DNA from: Tatlockia sp.
GTDB lineage: Bacteria; Pseudomonadota; Gammaproteobacteria; Legionellales; Legionellaceae
Direction of reading: 5' to 3'
Assembly (NCBI GenBank): GCA_013697955.1
Contig: JACCVV010000019.1
Span: 47,919-111,918, forward strand
Length of the DNA: 64,000 bases
Below, piece after piece: positions 1 to 8,377 of this stretch (the first letter of the stretch is position 1; every line of letters starts with the position of its first letter). The notes below the pieces were generated by a model, which was not told the origin of the DNA, searched no databases, and saw only the letters and a list, made by a program, of their open reading frames with translations. A program made the translations under genes and the position numbers.

Positions 1-452
1 CTACTGAAACTACTAATACATTTAGTCAAAAATTAAACTTAGCTTCTGCTGGCAGTGGAGACGCCGGAAGCAGTGGTGGTAGTGGCAGCGGAAGTGCTAG
101 TGGTTCTGGAAGCTCAGGCGGTTCTGGAAGCTCTGCTGGTTCTGGAAGCTCTGCTGGTTCTGGAAGCTCTGGCGGATCTGGAAGCTCTGGCGGATCTGGA
201 AGTCAAAATAGCTGCAAAAGTCACAATAACTGCAAAAGCCACAACAATTGCAAAAGCCATAACAACTGTAAAAGTCATAACAATTGTAAAAGCCATAACA
301 ACTGTAAGAGTTGGAACAACTGTAAGAGTTGGAATAATTGCAAAAGTTATAATAAATGCAAAAGCTATAACAAATGTAAAAGTTATAACAAGTGCAAGAC
401 TTACACCAGTTGCAAATATTGCAAATGGCGTTGGACCTGCAAAAATATTTAA
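1..452 (+). CDS. Cys-hexad repeat protein, 3' part (5' end outside window)
   Basis: The open frame enters the window at base 3 and stops with TAA at 450-452. It reads a short Thr/Ser/Asn-rich stretch, a Gly/Ser linker built of six-residue units (GSGSSA/GSGSSG), then eleven hexads of the form C-K-[ST]-[HWY]-[NT]-[NKS], and ends with four more Cys among Lys, Arg and Trp. The smaller gene at 642-860 has the same hexads behind a clear signal peptide, so this protein is probably also exported; its own N-terminus is not visible. Regular Cys with adjacent His suggests metal binding, a structural coat or a modified peptide; this is inference. I do not recognise the family. A TTCG hairpin follows the stop. 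Confidence 0.75.
   Translation, partial: TETTNTFSQKLNLASAGSGDAGSSGGSGSGSASGSGSSGGSGSSAGSGSSAGSGSSGGSGSSGGSGSQNSCKSHNNCKSHNNCKSHNNCKSHNNCKSHNNCKSWNNCKSWNNCKSYNKCKSYNKCKSYNKCKTYTSCKYCKWRWTCKNI
102..200 (+). repeat. 18-bp tandem repeat encoding Gly/Ser hexads
   Basis: Five full 18-bp units start at 102, 120, 138, 156 and 174, with a partial sixth from 192. Each encodes G-S-G-S-S followed by A or G. The period equals that of the Cys array that follows, so the protein keeps a six-residue rhythm across two unrelated compositions. Confidence 0.9.
213..410 (+). repeat. 18-bp tandem repeat encoding Cys hexads
   Basis: Eleven consecutive 18-bp units in frame, each starting with a Cys codon. Early units read CKSHNN, middle ones CKSWNN and late ones CKSYNK, so the fourth residue drifts from His to Trp to Tyr along the array. 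Differences between units include many silent third-base changes, which points to maintained coding rather than a very recent expansion. Confidence 0.9.
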
Positions 453-468
453 TCCTGTTATAAGCAAA

Positions 469-496
469 AAATTGATACCTTTCGAGGTATCAATTT
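469..496 (+). terminator. TTCG-loop hairpin after first Cys-hexad gene
   Basis: A perfect 12-bp stem (arms 469-480 and 485-496) closes a TTCG tetraloop, 17 bases after the stop codon. The arms end in A and T runs, so it could act as a terminator in either direction. The core is shared with the hairpin at 868-891. Confidence 0.75.
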
Positions 497-641
497 AAAA
501 AATCAATCCTCAATTTTCTAGATAAATTATTGAAATAATTCGTTTTTAAGGTTTAAATCCACAGATATTTTGATCAATTATTGCGCACATGGATTAACTC
601 AACTATCATTAAGAGGCTAGTTCAACAAATGGAGATTGAAA

Positions 642-860
642 ATGAATAAGAAAAGTCTAGTTATTGCTGCGGCAGCAGCTTCACTGTTTACCACTGGAGT
701 TTTTGCAGCTACTTCTACAAGTAGTGGAATTTCTGGAGCGAATTTTGCATACAATGGCTGTAAAAGCCATAATAATTGCAAGAGTTGGGATAATTGCAAG
801 AGTCATAACAATTGTAAAACTTGCAAATGTAAATGTTGGAAAAAGCATAAAAACTGGTAA
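642..860 (+). CDS. Small secreted Cys-hexad repeat protein
   Basis: 72 residues. ATG at 642 is chosen because GGAG at 631-634 sits seven bases upstream; a TTG at 636 is in frame but too close to that site. Residues 1-22 form a classic signal peptide (MNKKS, an Ala-rich core, ending VFA), followed by a Ser/Thr-rich spacer. Three hexads (CKSHNN, CKSWDN, CKSHNN) begin at base 759, then a denser C-K-T-C-K-C-K-C-W tail. It is a paralogue in miniature of the gene ending at 452. The signal peptide resembles those of bufferin or HvfA-like modified peptides, but the EGKCG motif of those families is absent and no MNIO enzyme is seen nearby. Function unknown; periplasmic or extracellular metal binding is possible. 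Confidence 0.8.
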   Translation: MNKKSLVIAAAAASLFTTGVFAATSTSSGISGANFAYNGCKSHNNCKSWDNCKSHNNCKTCKCKCWKKHKNW

Positions 861-867
861 TAAATTT

Positions 868-891
868 TTGATACCTCTTCGGAGGTATCAA
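868..891 (+). terminator. TTCG-loop hairpin after second Cys-hexad gene
   Basis: A 10-bp perfect stem (868-877 with 882-891) around TTCG begins seven bases after the stop. Nine stem base pairs and the loop are the same as in the hairpin at 469-496, supporting duplication of gene plus terminator as one unit. Confidence 0.75.
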
Positions 892-944
892 GTTCCACCA
901 GCCGCTATGGTATATTAGTTCCTTAACCCCTTCTTTTGATACAA

Positions 945-1718
945 ATGTTAATTATCCTTTCCCCTGCCAAAAAATTATTGTCCTTTACAAAACCTTATCC
1001 TGGCTTAACAACTGATCCTTTATTAAAGGATGAAATGACCGAACTCGCCAAACTAATGAAATCCAAATCTGCCGAACAAATTGGTAAGTTGATGAACTTG
1101 TCCAAAAACTTGGCTTGTTTAAATTATGAACGCTATCAAGTATTTAACTTGGAAAAGGCTCCCCTTGCGTCTTCTTACCCCGCTTTAGAGCTGTTCCAGG
1201 GCGACGTTTATCAAGGATTATCGGCAAAGAGTTGGACGGATGAGGATAAACACTATGCCCAAAAACATCTATGTATACTCTCAGGACTCTATGGAATTTT
1301 AAGGCCCTTAGACCGAATTCAACCTTACAGGCTTGAAATGGGAGTACGCCTTGCTAACCCCAAGGGTGAGACTCTATACGATTACTGGGGTCAATCCTTA
1401 ACGAAAATGCTCAATCAGCAATTAGCCTTAAATAGCAATCCGATGCTCATTAATCTCGCTTCCAGGGAATATTTCAAAGTATTAGATCAGAAAAATCTGT
1501 CTTTTCCAGTGCTTACAATTCATTTTATAGAACAGAAAAATAATAAAGCCAAAATAATTGGGATTCATGCTAAGAAGGCTAGAGGGTTAATGGCAAAATT
1601 TTTAATACAAAAAAGAGTAGAAAACCTTGGAAAAATCAAAGAATTCTGCGATTTAGGCTATCGTTATTGTGAAGAGACTTCTTCTGAAATGTTAATGAAT
1701 TTTATTAGGGTTCATTAA
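945..1718 (+). CDS. yaaA: YaaA family peroxide-stress protein (UPF0246)
   Basis: 257 residues starting MLIILSPAKKL, the hallmark N-terminus of the family; ATG 945 is preferred to an in-frame TTG at 936. Family signatures visible include CLNYERYQVFN, the ALELFQGDVYQGL segment, ILSGLYGILRPLD with IQPYRLEMG, and INLASREYFK. In Escherichia coli YaaA lowers intracellular free iron and limits damage during peroxide stress. The length is normal and the protein looks intact. The next gene starts two bases after its stop, so the two are probably co-transcribed. Confidence 0.93.
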   Translation: MLIILSPAKKLLSFTKPYPGLTTDPLLKDEMTELAKLMKSKSAEQIGKLMNLSKNLACLNYERYQVFNLEKAPLASSYPALELFQGDVYQGLSAKSWTDEDKHYAQKHLCILSGLYGILRPLDRIQPYRLEMGVRLANPKGETLYDYWGQSLTKMLNQQLALNSNPMLINLASREYFKVLDQKNLSFPVLTIHFIEQKNNKAKIIGIHAKKARGLMAKFLIQKRVENLGKIKEFCDLGYRYCEETSSEMLMNFIRVH

Positions 1719-1720
1719 AA

Positions 1721-2623
1721 GTGCTCTGGAATTTAGCAAGTCGAATCCATAAACTAAACCATTTTCCTCATAAAAATGTTGTCTGTTATGTGAAACGTGA
1801 TGATGAGTTGGGCTGTGGGATCAGCGGTTCAAAATTACGTAAATATGCTGCTTTGATCCCTTATTTATTGGAAAATGGCGTTCGCCATTTACTGATAATT
1901 GCTGGCCCACAGTCCAATAATCTACTTGCTGCTTTGCAAATGGCTCGTGAGTTTAAATTTTCGGTAACTGCTATTTTGCTTAAACCCCATAATCAGGAAA
2001 TTCAGGGAAATTTTAAACTAAGCAGACTATTTTTAGCTGAGGAAGAAATTATTTGGGTAGATCGCAAGGATTGGCTCCAAGTTGAGAATCTAGCTTACCG
2101 CATTCTTAAAACGATTAAAGAGCCAGGATTTGTATTAAATGAAGGGGCAAGCGTTCCTCAGGCAATGTCCGGGGCGATGACTTTAGCTTCTGATATCATC
2201 GCCAATGAACAAGCAGCCGGCCTTCAATTCCAACATATCTTCGTTGATGCGGGAACAGGCTTTTCAGCGGCAGGCTTAATAAAGGGCCTGACAGAATTAA
2301 AGCATAAGGCTCAGATTCATGTGCTTTTACTGGCTGATGATGAAAAAACCTTTAAGACAAAACTTCTTAATTGGCTAGGAGACCTCTCTCATCAACTCCA
2401 TTGTTTTTATCCGCCAACAGCTAAAGCCTTCGGCTCCTTAAATCAAACGATCAAAAATGAAATAAAACGACTCGCCCGCGAGGAAGGAATTTTGGCAGAT
2501 CCGGTTTATTCCGCAAAATTATTCCATTCTGCTAGAAAATACATTGAAACAGAGCAACTACAGGGTTCTGTTTTAATAATTCATTCTGGCGGAACTTTAA
2601 CTATGGCTGGATTTTCATTGTAG
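1721..2623 (+). CDS. PLP-dependent ACC deaminase / D-cysteine desulfhydrase family enzyme
   Basis: 300 residues from a GTG start two bases after yaaA. The KRDDEL segment and G-S-K-L-R-K motif (Lys38 the likely PLP lysine, where the family usually has GNKxRKL) and the QSNN phosphate/substrate loop (usually QSNH) place it in the tryptophan-synthase-beta fold family of 1-aminocyclopropane-1-carboxylate deaminases and D-cysteine desulfhydrases. VDAGTGFSAAG and the C-terminal HSGGT are the other family signatures. The H-to-N change in the QSNH loop means the exact substrate is uncertain; D-cysteine or another D-amino acid is more plausible than ACC in this type of host. Cytoplasmic. Confidence 0.8.
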   Translation: MLWNLASRIHKLNHFPHKNVVCYVKRDDELGCGISGSKLRKYAALIPYLLENGVRHLLIIAGPQSNNLLAALQMAREFKFSVTAILLKPHNQEIQGNFKLSRLFLAEEEIIWVDRKDWLQVENLAYRILKTIKEPGFVLNEGASVPQAMSGAMTLASDIIANEQAAGLQFQHIFVDAGTGFSAAGLIKGLTELKHKAQIHVLLLADDEKTFKTKLLNWLGDLSHQLHCFYPPTAKAFGSLNQTIKNEIKRLAREEGILADPVYSAKLFHSARKYIETEQLQGSVLIIHSGGTLTMAGFSL

Positions 2624-2651
2624 TTATGCTTTGAAAATAGTAATTTCAAAT

Positions 2652-5600
2652 TTATTTATTAATAATGGTGCTTTTTGGGCTGGATTTATCTTCAGAATTA
2701 TTGCCTGATTCTCTATGAGTATCGTAACCGAATTCTAAATCTGGGGTAATTTGGCTAAGGTCAATTTTCTGGGTAATATCGCTTTTTTTAGAATTAAACC
2801 AGGAGACCTTTTTCACATAATGAGAAGGTTCATTCGCTAAAGAAATTTCTGAACTGTTTGGAGCTTCAGGGGAGTTTTTACGTGGAGAACTCTTGCGCGG
2901 CGAAACTTCAATTCCGAAAGAATACTCAGTACTTTTATCACTCGATCTTGGTGAATCATTTTTTATATCTGTTTCCAATGACTCAATCTTTAGTGGTTCT
3001 GATTTGGCAGAATCAGATCGGAATGATTCGGACTTATCCGATCTAAAGGAATCCAATTTTGAGGAATCGCTTCGGAAGGATTCAGACCCCTTATCCAAAA
3101 ATCTGCGCGGTGAAACTCTGCCAATTGATGTTTTACGGGCTCCCAGCGTTTTACTCTGTATTTTTTTCTCCGAAGATCGTCTATTTAAGCTTAGAGGTTC
3201 TTCCTGAGAGCTCGATTCGGTAGACGATAAAATCTCAGCTCTTTTAGGCAAATAAATTTTTATTTTTGGGCAAGTAATTAAATGATCCCTTTGCTGATAC
3301 TGTAATAAATGGGACAGATCACTCACTTCATTTCGTAATTCACCTTTTAGGCTAAGTTCGCTTAATAATTCCGGTAAATCCGTTTTAAAATCCAGTGAGA
3401 CGCCTTTTAAATTGTGCTTGATAAAACAAATTCTCTGATAAATTTTTCCAAATATATCGAGACTATTGTAAAGAATTTCATCACCCTCAGGTTCTGAGCG
3501 ATCAATTTGCTCATAAATATGAATTTTGTCAGAACTTAAACTACTAATTAGTGGTAAAGCACGACAATCTTCGATAAGTAAATCTCGGTAGTTTTTAAAA
3601 TTATTATCAAAAGATTGCAGTTTACATATTAGCTCTTTTAACTTGAGCGAGTTGATATCGAGCAAGTCAAAGGCTTTCAAGTAAGCTATGTCGGTTGAAG
3701 AAACAGCACAAACCACGGCCATAATAGTAATCATATCCGGACAGAGGAAATACAAAGATCTCTGTGCAACTTTTAAAAAAAGCATTATTGCCCTGGCTTG
3801 CAGATGAGACTCTTTTTTATAGGAAAGAATCACTGTTTTAATTAAATGGACTAGAGAACTAAAGGATTCGCCTTGGTTTAAAAATGCCAGGTTACTAATG
3901 GCCCAACATTTTTCGCGAAATACATTTAAAGGGGCATTTTGAAAGAATTGCGCATTAAAATGGTTAAATTCTCTTGTAATATCTCCCACATTTTTATGTT
4001 TATGTTCGACAAAATTATTTATTTTAACGAGAATACTTTCCTTTTGGATTTCAATTTTATCGGATAAAAAAGCTTTAATCATTTCATTGGCTGTGTGTAA
4101 CGATTTGACTTCGAAACTATTCATACAGGCTAAATAGTCTTTTATTTGAGTTATGAGGTCTTTTTTGCAAAATTGATTAAAATATTGAATTACTTCTTCT
4201 TTAAATATTTTGATTTCATTCTCACCCTTGCTAAAAAGACTATATGGCTCCAGAAGAGAAAACACGATGAAATGGCTTTGTAAACGCTGGATATTGCTCA
4301 AATGTGGATTTAGTTTAATTAGTAGCAAAATAATTTCCAAAGGCTCAACAAAATCAATAAGTCCTAAAATTTGTATCCTTATCCAATTCAGATCTATTTT
4401 TATTTGATTTCTTTGTTTATCCAAATTACCGGAGCAAATTTCAACCAATTTTTTCAGTCTTCTTATTGAATCCAATTCTGGATTTAATGCAGAAAAGGCC
4501 TCTTGGGTAAAAACTTTTATTTCCGATGGTTCACAATATTCATCCAAACCTTCAGCAAGGAGATTTTTACAAAAGATAAATTGAATTTTTTTAATTTGCT
4601 CATAAAAATCAGCTCGTTCTTCATCCAATAAGATTTGTAACGCATCAAGCGATGCTAACAATAAGGAGGCGGCTACTTCATCTGGATAGGCATCAATAAA
4701 TCCATTAATAAGCTCTATTAATTCTAATAATTTACCTTCCTTTTGCGCTAGGGTAATTGCTCTAACTAAAGATTTAACATCTTTGAATTGATACACTTTT
4801 TCATAAAAAGTTATATTTTTATCCGATATACAGTCAGAGGAGGTGCTGGATTTATCATTTGTATTTGAATCAAAAAAGCTAGGAAAAAGCCTTGAGGTCG
4901 TTTTTTTTAATGTTGTCTTGAGTAATTTTTGAGCCATATTACCTGAAGGGCCTTCATTTTCTAATAATAATTCTTTGAAATTTTTAGAAAGATAATTAAA
5001 ACAATTTGCGGGTATTTTTTGGTCAAAGAGCAAAAAATCCTTATCCACCTGATTTACATTTTTTATTACTAAGGATTCTCTTAGCGTTTGAGCGTTTTTT
5101 ATCTCGTTCCAATCAACAACTTCTTCGCCGGTTTTACCAGCTTTATTTTGGATGTTTTTATCCACACGCTTTAGCCCAGTTATTAAAACATGAACACAAC
5201 CAGGATCCTTTAAAGCAACGTGGAAAGCCGTATTACCGTTTATGTCAATGGCGTTCATATCAATTTTTTCATGAGCTCTCAGAAAACAGATCATTTCTGT
5301 ATGTCCACATTGAGCCGCATAATGCAAAGCAGTTCTTCCGAACATGTCTCTTTCATTAACATCAATGCCAAAATTTAAAAGGAAACCGAGCAGCTGAATT
5401 GAGTTTTCTAAGGCAGCTAAATGTAGAGGCGTACGTCCAAGAAAATCAGGAGGAGTATTGAAGGCTAAAAAAAAGTTATGTTGTTCTTTAAAATCCTGCA
5501 TAAGCTTTATTTTATCTAAAGCCTTGGCCATGATTAAATCATTTATTTTGAACTCTGTAGCTGAAAATGAGTGGCTTGCTAAAAACAAATTTTTCAAACA

Positions 5601-5951
5601 AGCTGCGCTTTTTACCTCGATGGCCTTGTCCAAAGCAGATTGATTATAAGCATCAACAGCATTGAAATCGCATCCAAAGTAGGCAAGCAAGAAGATTAGA
5701 TTCTCGTATTTTTTATCAACCGCTATATGGAGTGCTGTAATGTTGTCAAAACAAAAGGAATTTACCGAGTAAAGCTTCTTCTTCAAAAAAAAAGAAACAA
5801 CCTCAGGTAAATTAAGCGAAACAGCGCAATGTAAGGGATTCATACCGAGTTGCAATTCCTTAAGTGCTTCAGGATTTGTTTCGAGTAATCTTAAAATCGC
5901 CTTGCATTTTTCAGCTTCACTAAGCGTGGAATTCATGATGATATCAAACAT
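2652..5951 (-). CDS. Ankyrin-repeat protein with RasGEF-like domain, putative effector
   Basis: 1099 residues; ATG at 5951 has AAGGATG just upstream. Ankyrin repeats occupy about residues 36-105 and 170-260, with clear GRTPLHLAA and GRTALHYAA units. A helical middle section follows. Around residues 650-815 I see a RasGEF-like (CDC25) pattern: EFNHFN, then QARAIMLFLKVAQ, then NNFKNYRDLL, then LPLISSL, which line up in order with the family blocks; residues about 380-440 could be the N-terminal REM-like helper. The C-terminus (about 930-1099) is a low-complexity Ser/Arg/Lys region with repeated ESFRSDS units. Ankyrin plus a eukaryotic GTPase-exchange fold strongly suggests a Dot/Icm-type translocated effector acting on a host small GTPase. 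The GEF call is by eye and moderate. Confidence 0.7.
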   Translation of the reverse strand: MFDIIMNSTLSEAEKCKAILRLLETNPEALKELQLGMNPLHCAVSLNLPEVVSFFLKKKLYSVNSFCFDNITALHIAVDKKYENLIFLLAYFGCDFNAVDAYNQSALDKAIEVKSAACLKNLFLASHSFSATEFKINDLIMAKALDKIKLMQDFKEQHNFFLAFNTPPDFLGRTPLHLAALENSIQLLGFLLNFGIDVNERDMFGRTALHYAAQCGHTEMICFLRAHEKIDMNAIDINGNTAFHVALKDPGCVHVLITGLKRVDKNIQNKAGKTGEEVVDWNEIKNAQTLRESLVIKNVNQVDKDFLLFDQKIPANCFNYLSKNFKELLLENEGPSGNMAQKLLKTTLKKTTSRLFPSFFDSNTNDKSSTSSDCISDKNITFYEKVYQFKDVKSLVRAITLAQKEGKLLELIELINGFIDAYPDEVAASLLLASLDALQILLDEERADFYEQIKKIQFIFCKNLLAEGLDEYCEPSEIKVFTQEAFSALNPELDSIRRLKKLVEICSGNLDKQRNQIKIDLNWIRIQILGLIDFVEPLEIILLLIKLNPHLSNIQRLQSHFIVFSLLEPYSLFSKGENEIKIFKEEVIQYFNQFCKKDLITQIKDYLACMNSFEVKSLHTANEMIKAFLSDKIEIQKESILVKINNFVEHKHKNVGDITREFNHFNAQFFQNAPLNVFREKCWAISNLAFLNQGESFSSLVHLIKTVILSYKKESHLQARAIMLFLKVAQRSLYFLCPDMITIMAVVCAVSSTDIAYLKAFDLLDINSLKLKELICKLQSFDNNFKNYRDLLIEDCRALPLISSLSSDKIHIYEQIDRSEPEGDEILYNSLDIFGKIYQRICFIKHNLKGVSLDFKTDLPELLSELSLKGELRNEVSDLSHLLQYQQRDHLITCPKIKIYLPKRAEILSSTESSSQEEPLSLNRRSSEKKIQSKTLGARKTSIGRVSPRRFLDKGSESFRSDSSKLDSFRSDKSESFRSDSAKSEPLKIESLETDIKNDSPRSSDKSTEYSFGIEVSPRKSSPRKNSPEAPNSSEISLANEPSHYVKKVSWFNSKKSDITQKIDLSQITPDLEFGYDTHRESGNNSEDKSSPKSTIINK

Positions 5952-6273
5952 TCAACATCCTTTTGAAATTATCTGTATTGCATTGTCGGAGATGGGTTTA
6001 TTTTTTCCACCAAACAATTCCTGGACAGATTCTGCCAAATAATTTTATTTAAGACAACTAGCACAGGTTTTGTAATCTTTGCGCGTTGATTGGTATTATT
6101 GATACGAAAGGAAAATTTATAAGCTCAGTAGGAGTTATATAAAATAAATAGGCTTTTTGTTTAAATGGAGGGATGAAAAGATTTGAACTTGATTTTTAAA
6201 AACAGTGACGCAACTTCTGATTATTGCAGGAATATACCTGCTAGATCAAAGTTACGTCTCTGAATGTGATCAA
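5952..6273. other. Intergenic region, 322 bases
   Basis: Separates the 5' end of the ankyrin gene from the 3' end of the cold-shock gene. It holds the ankyrin gene's leader and probably its promoter, which I could not assign confidently. A short GCAGG/CCTGC hairpin at 6226-6241 lies about 33 bases after the cold-shock stop and lacks a T-run, so it is a weak terminator candidate. No small gene seen. Confidence 0.5.
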
Positions 6274-6480
6274 TTAAGCGATTTCGACTTCTTCTGCTTG
6301 AGGACCTTTTTGACCTTTGCCAGCTTTAAACATTACTGAAGCACCTTCTGGTAATGTTTTGAAACCTGAGCTTAATATTGCGCTAAAGTGTACAAAATAA
6401 TCTTTACCACCACTTTCAATAAAGCCAAAACCTTTAGCTTCGTTAAACCATTTTACTGTACCGCGAATCTTATCCGACAT
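6274..6480 (-). CDS. Cold-shock domain protein (CspA family)
   Basis: 68 residues, one cold-shock domain. RNP1-like KGFGFIE and RNP2-like DYFVHFSAI motifs are intact, as is the GTVKWFN start. It binds single-stranded RNA or DNA as a chaperone in the cytoplasm. AGGAAAA lies upstream of the ATG. It stands alone, with a leader of about 100 bases before the next minus-strand gene, which could carry the usual long csp 5' UTR. Which csp paralogue it is cannot be told. Confidence 0.95.
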   Translation of the reverse strand: MSDKIRGTVKWFNEAKGFGFIESGGKDYFVHFSAILSSGFKTLPEGASVMFKAGKGQKGPQAEEVEIA

Positions 6481-6578
6481 GAGCTATTTTCCTATATATA
6501 AATTTTCTAAACATTCTATAATTTTTTACAGAACTACTAATTTTAACATCACTTACAGCTCGTTGTATACCCGTATTT

Positions 6579-6863
6579 CTATTCATTATCATTTAAAAGT
6601 GTTAAAGGATTAGCAATTAGCTGTTCTTTTTGCTTTCTGGATAGTTTTTTTATACGGTTTTCAAGCTGCAAAGCCATGGTTTTCCCTCCAGTAATCCTCC
6701 AGAATTGAGCAATACAAACTGGTTTAAAACTACGAGTGTATTTGCATTTTCCGCTGCCGTTGACGTGGGATGCATAGCGTTTGGCTAAATCCTTGGTGTA
6801 ACCCGTGTAATAAGTATTATTGGTGCATAACAAAATATAAACCCAATATTCTTGCTCGTTCAT
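6579..6863 (-). CDS. GIY-YIG nuclease domain protein (UPF0213/YhbQ-like)
   Basis: 94 residues made up of a single GIY-YIG domain: WVYILL and YYTGYT form the paired tyrosine motifs, followed by LAKRYASHVNGSGKCKYTR with the conserved Arg and His, then Pro-Val and an ALQLENRIKKLSR helix carrying the conserved Glu. This stand-alone architecture matches the UPF0213 family. Function in vivo is not established for most members; a DNA-repair or structure-specific nuclease role is possible. Confidence 0.88.
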   Translation of the reverse strand: MNEQEYWVYILLCTNNTYYTGYTKDLAKRYASHVNGSGKCKYTRSFKPVCIAQFWRITGGKTMALQLENRIKKLSRKQKEQLIANPLTLLNDNE

Positions 6864-7030
6864 ATTGACCTTTATAAAAGCAATCAGAAATAGAATTAGT
6901 ATATTTTATTTTTAAAGGGATTTCCTGATGAGAAAAAGGTAGCAATGTGTGAATATTTTTTTGCCCTTTAGAATTAAATATTTACAAATTGCCACAGGTA
7001 ATATTAAGACACAACAAACAGCTCTGCTGT

Positions 7031-8128
7031 TTATAATGAGAACGAGAGTGAGATGTGACCTTCTTTTAGTTGTCCACTATCCGTAAATCGACTTTCTGGT
7101 TCCAATCCTGGGCCGAAGAGGCATTCTAATCCATAGCGACTGGCAACTGATTTAACATTTGCTTTTGGTTTTAAAATTGTTTCCTGCACTTTTATATTCT
7201 CCAAGCCTTCTGTGATCAATTTATTAGACAGCCGATAATCCAAATGCCTGCTTTTTACAAGCATTTTCAGTGAATGAATGCTTGTCAGAATCGGGCGTTC
7301 ATCTTTTTTGGCGTGGGATAAATTAGCAAAATCTTTGCCTTGAATTAATAAAAGTTTAGATAAGGTTCTGTGATTAACTGAATAATTATACATACACTGA
7401 GCTTTGGTCATTAAATACAACCCATAAAAACTTTTAGCTATATCCTTACTGGAAATCTTATTACTTTCAATATAAGTTAAGGCATTTAAAAGCATCGAAA
7501 CTACAGGTTGATTTATAGAAATACTAAGAACTCTTTGTCGGGAAAGAAGACCCATTCCTAATAAATAATCCGAAATAACTTCAGAATTCGGTGGACAATT
7601 TTGAAAGTCAGTAAGCAAAAGACCTATGGTGTTAAGAACTTTATTAGAAGGAGCTGGAGTATCCAAATAAGCTGTTCCTATAATTCCAAGGTTATAAATG
7701 AACGAGGCGATGGCCTTAAATGAGTCTTTTTTGAGTATTAAAGGCTCATTTTCAAACTGGTGATTAAATTGATTAATTGCAAAAGAAGCGATTCTTGAGA
7801 TAGCTTTATATAGATCTTTGTCTAACAAAGGGTTTTTAGCAAAATTTTTCTCAACTATACATTGCCCTAAAAGGCTAAACAAAATGTTTATTCCATATAA
7901 TGATAAAGGACTTCCTTTTTCCAGATAATCAGCAAAGCCACTCAACGTTTCAGTATCACCAGAATGTAATGGAACATAGATACTCTGAAGATAAATTAAA
8001 TCGTTATCCTGCTGAGACTCATTTTTGGCGTGATCTTTATCCTTAGTATATCTAACAATCTGATTTTCCTGCTTTTTTCTTACCCAGCTTTGCTTTTTAA
8101 AAAGGCCTTCTTTTTTTGAATATGTCAT
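7031..8128 (-). CDS. Unknown helical protein, putative effector
   Basis: 365 residues, no family recognised. The first 45 residues are basic and polar; the rest reads as alternating amphipathic helices with repeat-like spacing, and the C-terminus ends in a hydrophobic/Ser stretch (HISLSFSL). There is no signal peptide or membrane segment. It is flanked by conserved genes but has no coupled neighbour. Low-complexity polar ends and a helical body fit the general style of Legionella accessory or effector genes; that is inference only. Confidence 0.55.
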   Translation of the reverse strand: MTYSKKEGLFKKQSWVRKKQENQIVRYTKDKDHAKNESQQDNDLIYLQSIYVPLHSGDTETLSGFADYLEKGSPLSLYGINILFSLLGQCIVEKNFAKNPLLDKDLYKAISRIASFAINQFNHQFENEPLILKKDSFKAIASFIYNLGIIGTAYLDTPAPSNKVLNTIGLLLTDFQNCPPNSEVISDYLLGMGLLSRQRVLSISINQPVVSMLLNALTYIESNKISSKDIAKSFYGLYLMTKAQCMYNYSVNHRTLSKLLLIQGKDFANLSHAKKDERPILTSIHSLKMLVKSRHLDYRLSNKLITEGLENIKVQETILKPKANVKSVASRYGLECLFGPGLEPESRFTDSGQLKEGHISLSFSL

Positions 8129-8377
8129 GAAATTCCCAATAATTATATTTAATCAAAAACGAAATCAATTGATCCCGCAGATGGTAAAGATTGAGATAAG
8201 ATAGAGGCGCTGTTGAAACGAAGAGGTTTCGAAGATATTCCATGAAATTAGCTGAATCTAATTTACCTCAAAGACTAAGCGTTTAGTCATGAATCAACCA
8301 GATAATGGAGAAAATAAGTCTGTGGCAGTCTATAGCAATGGTTTTTTGTTTTCAAGCTGTAGATTGAGGCAAAATAC

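Noticed and set aside
213..410. CRISPR-like regular repeats
   Set aside because: The 18-bp period has no spacers and encodes perfect hexads in frame.
55..498. A 147-codon frame rich in Val, Leu, Ala and Lys over the Cys-repeat gene
   Set aside because: It is a shifted reading of the 18-bp repeats; the frame with signal-like composition, hexads and a paralogue is the one ending at 452.
642..860. Bufferin/HvfA modified-peptide precursor
   Set aside because: The signal peptide is similar but the EGKCG motif and a neighbouring MNIO (DUF692) enzyme are absent. The TIM-barrel gene at 61562 is a UvsE endonuclease, not an MNIO.
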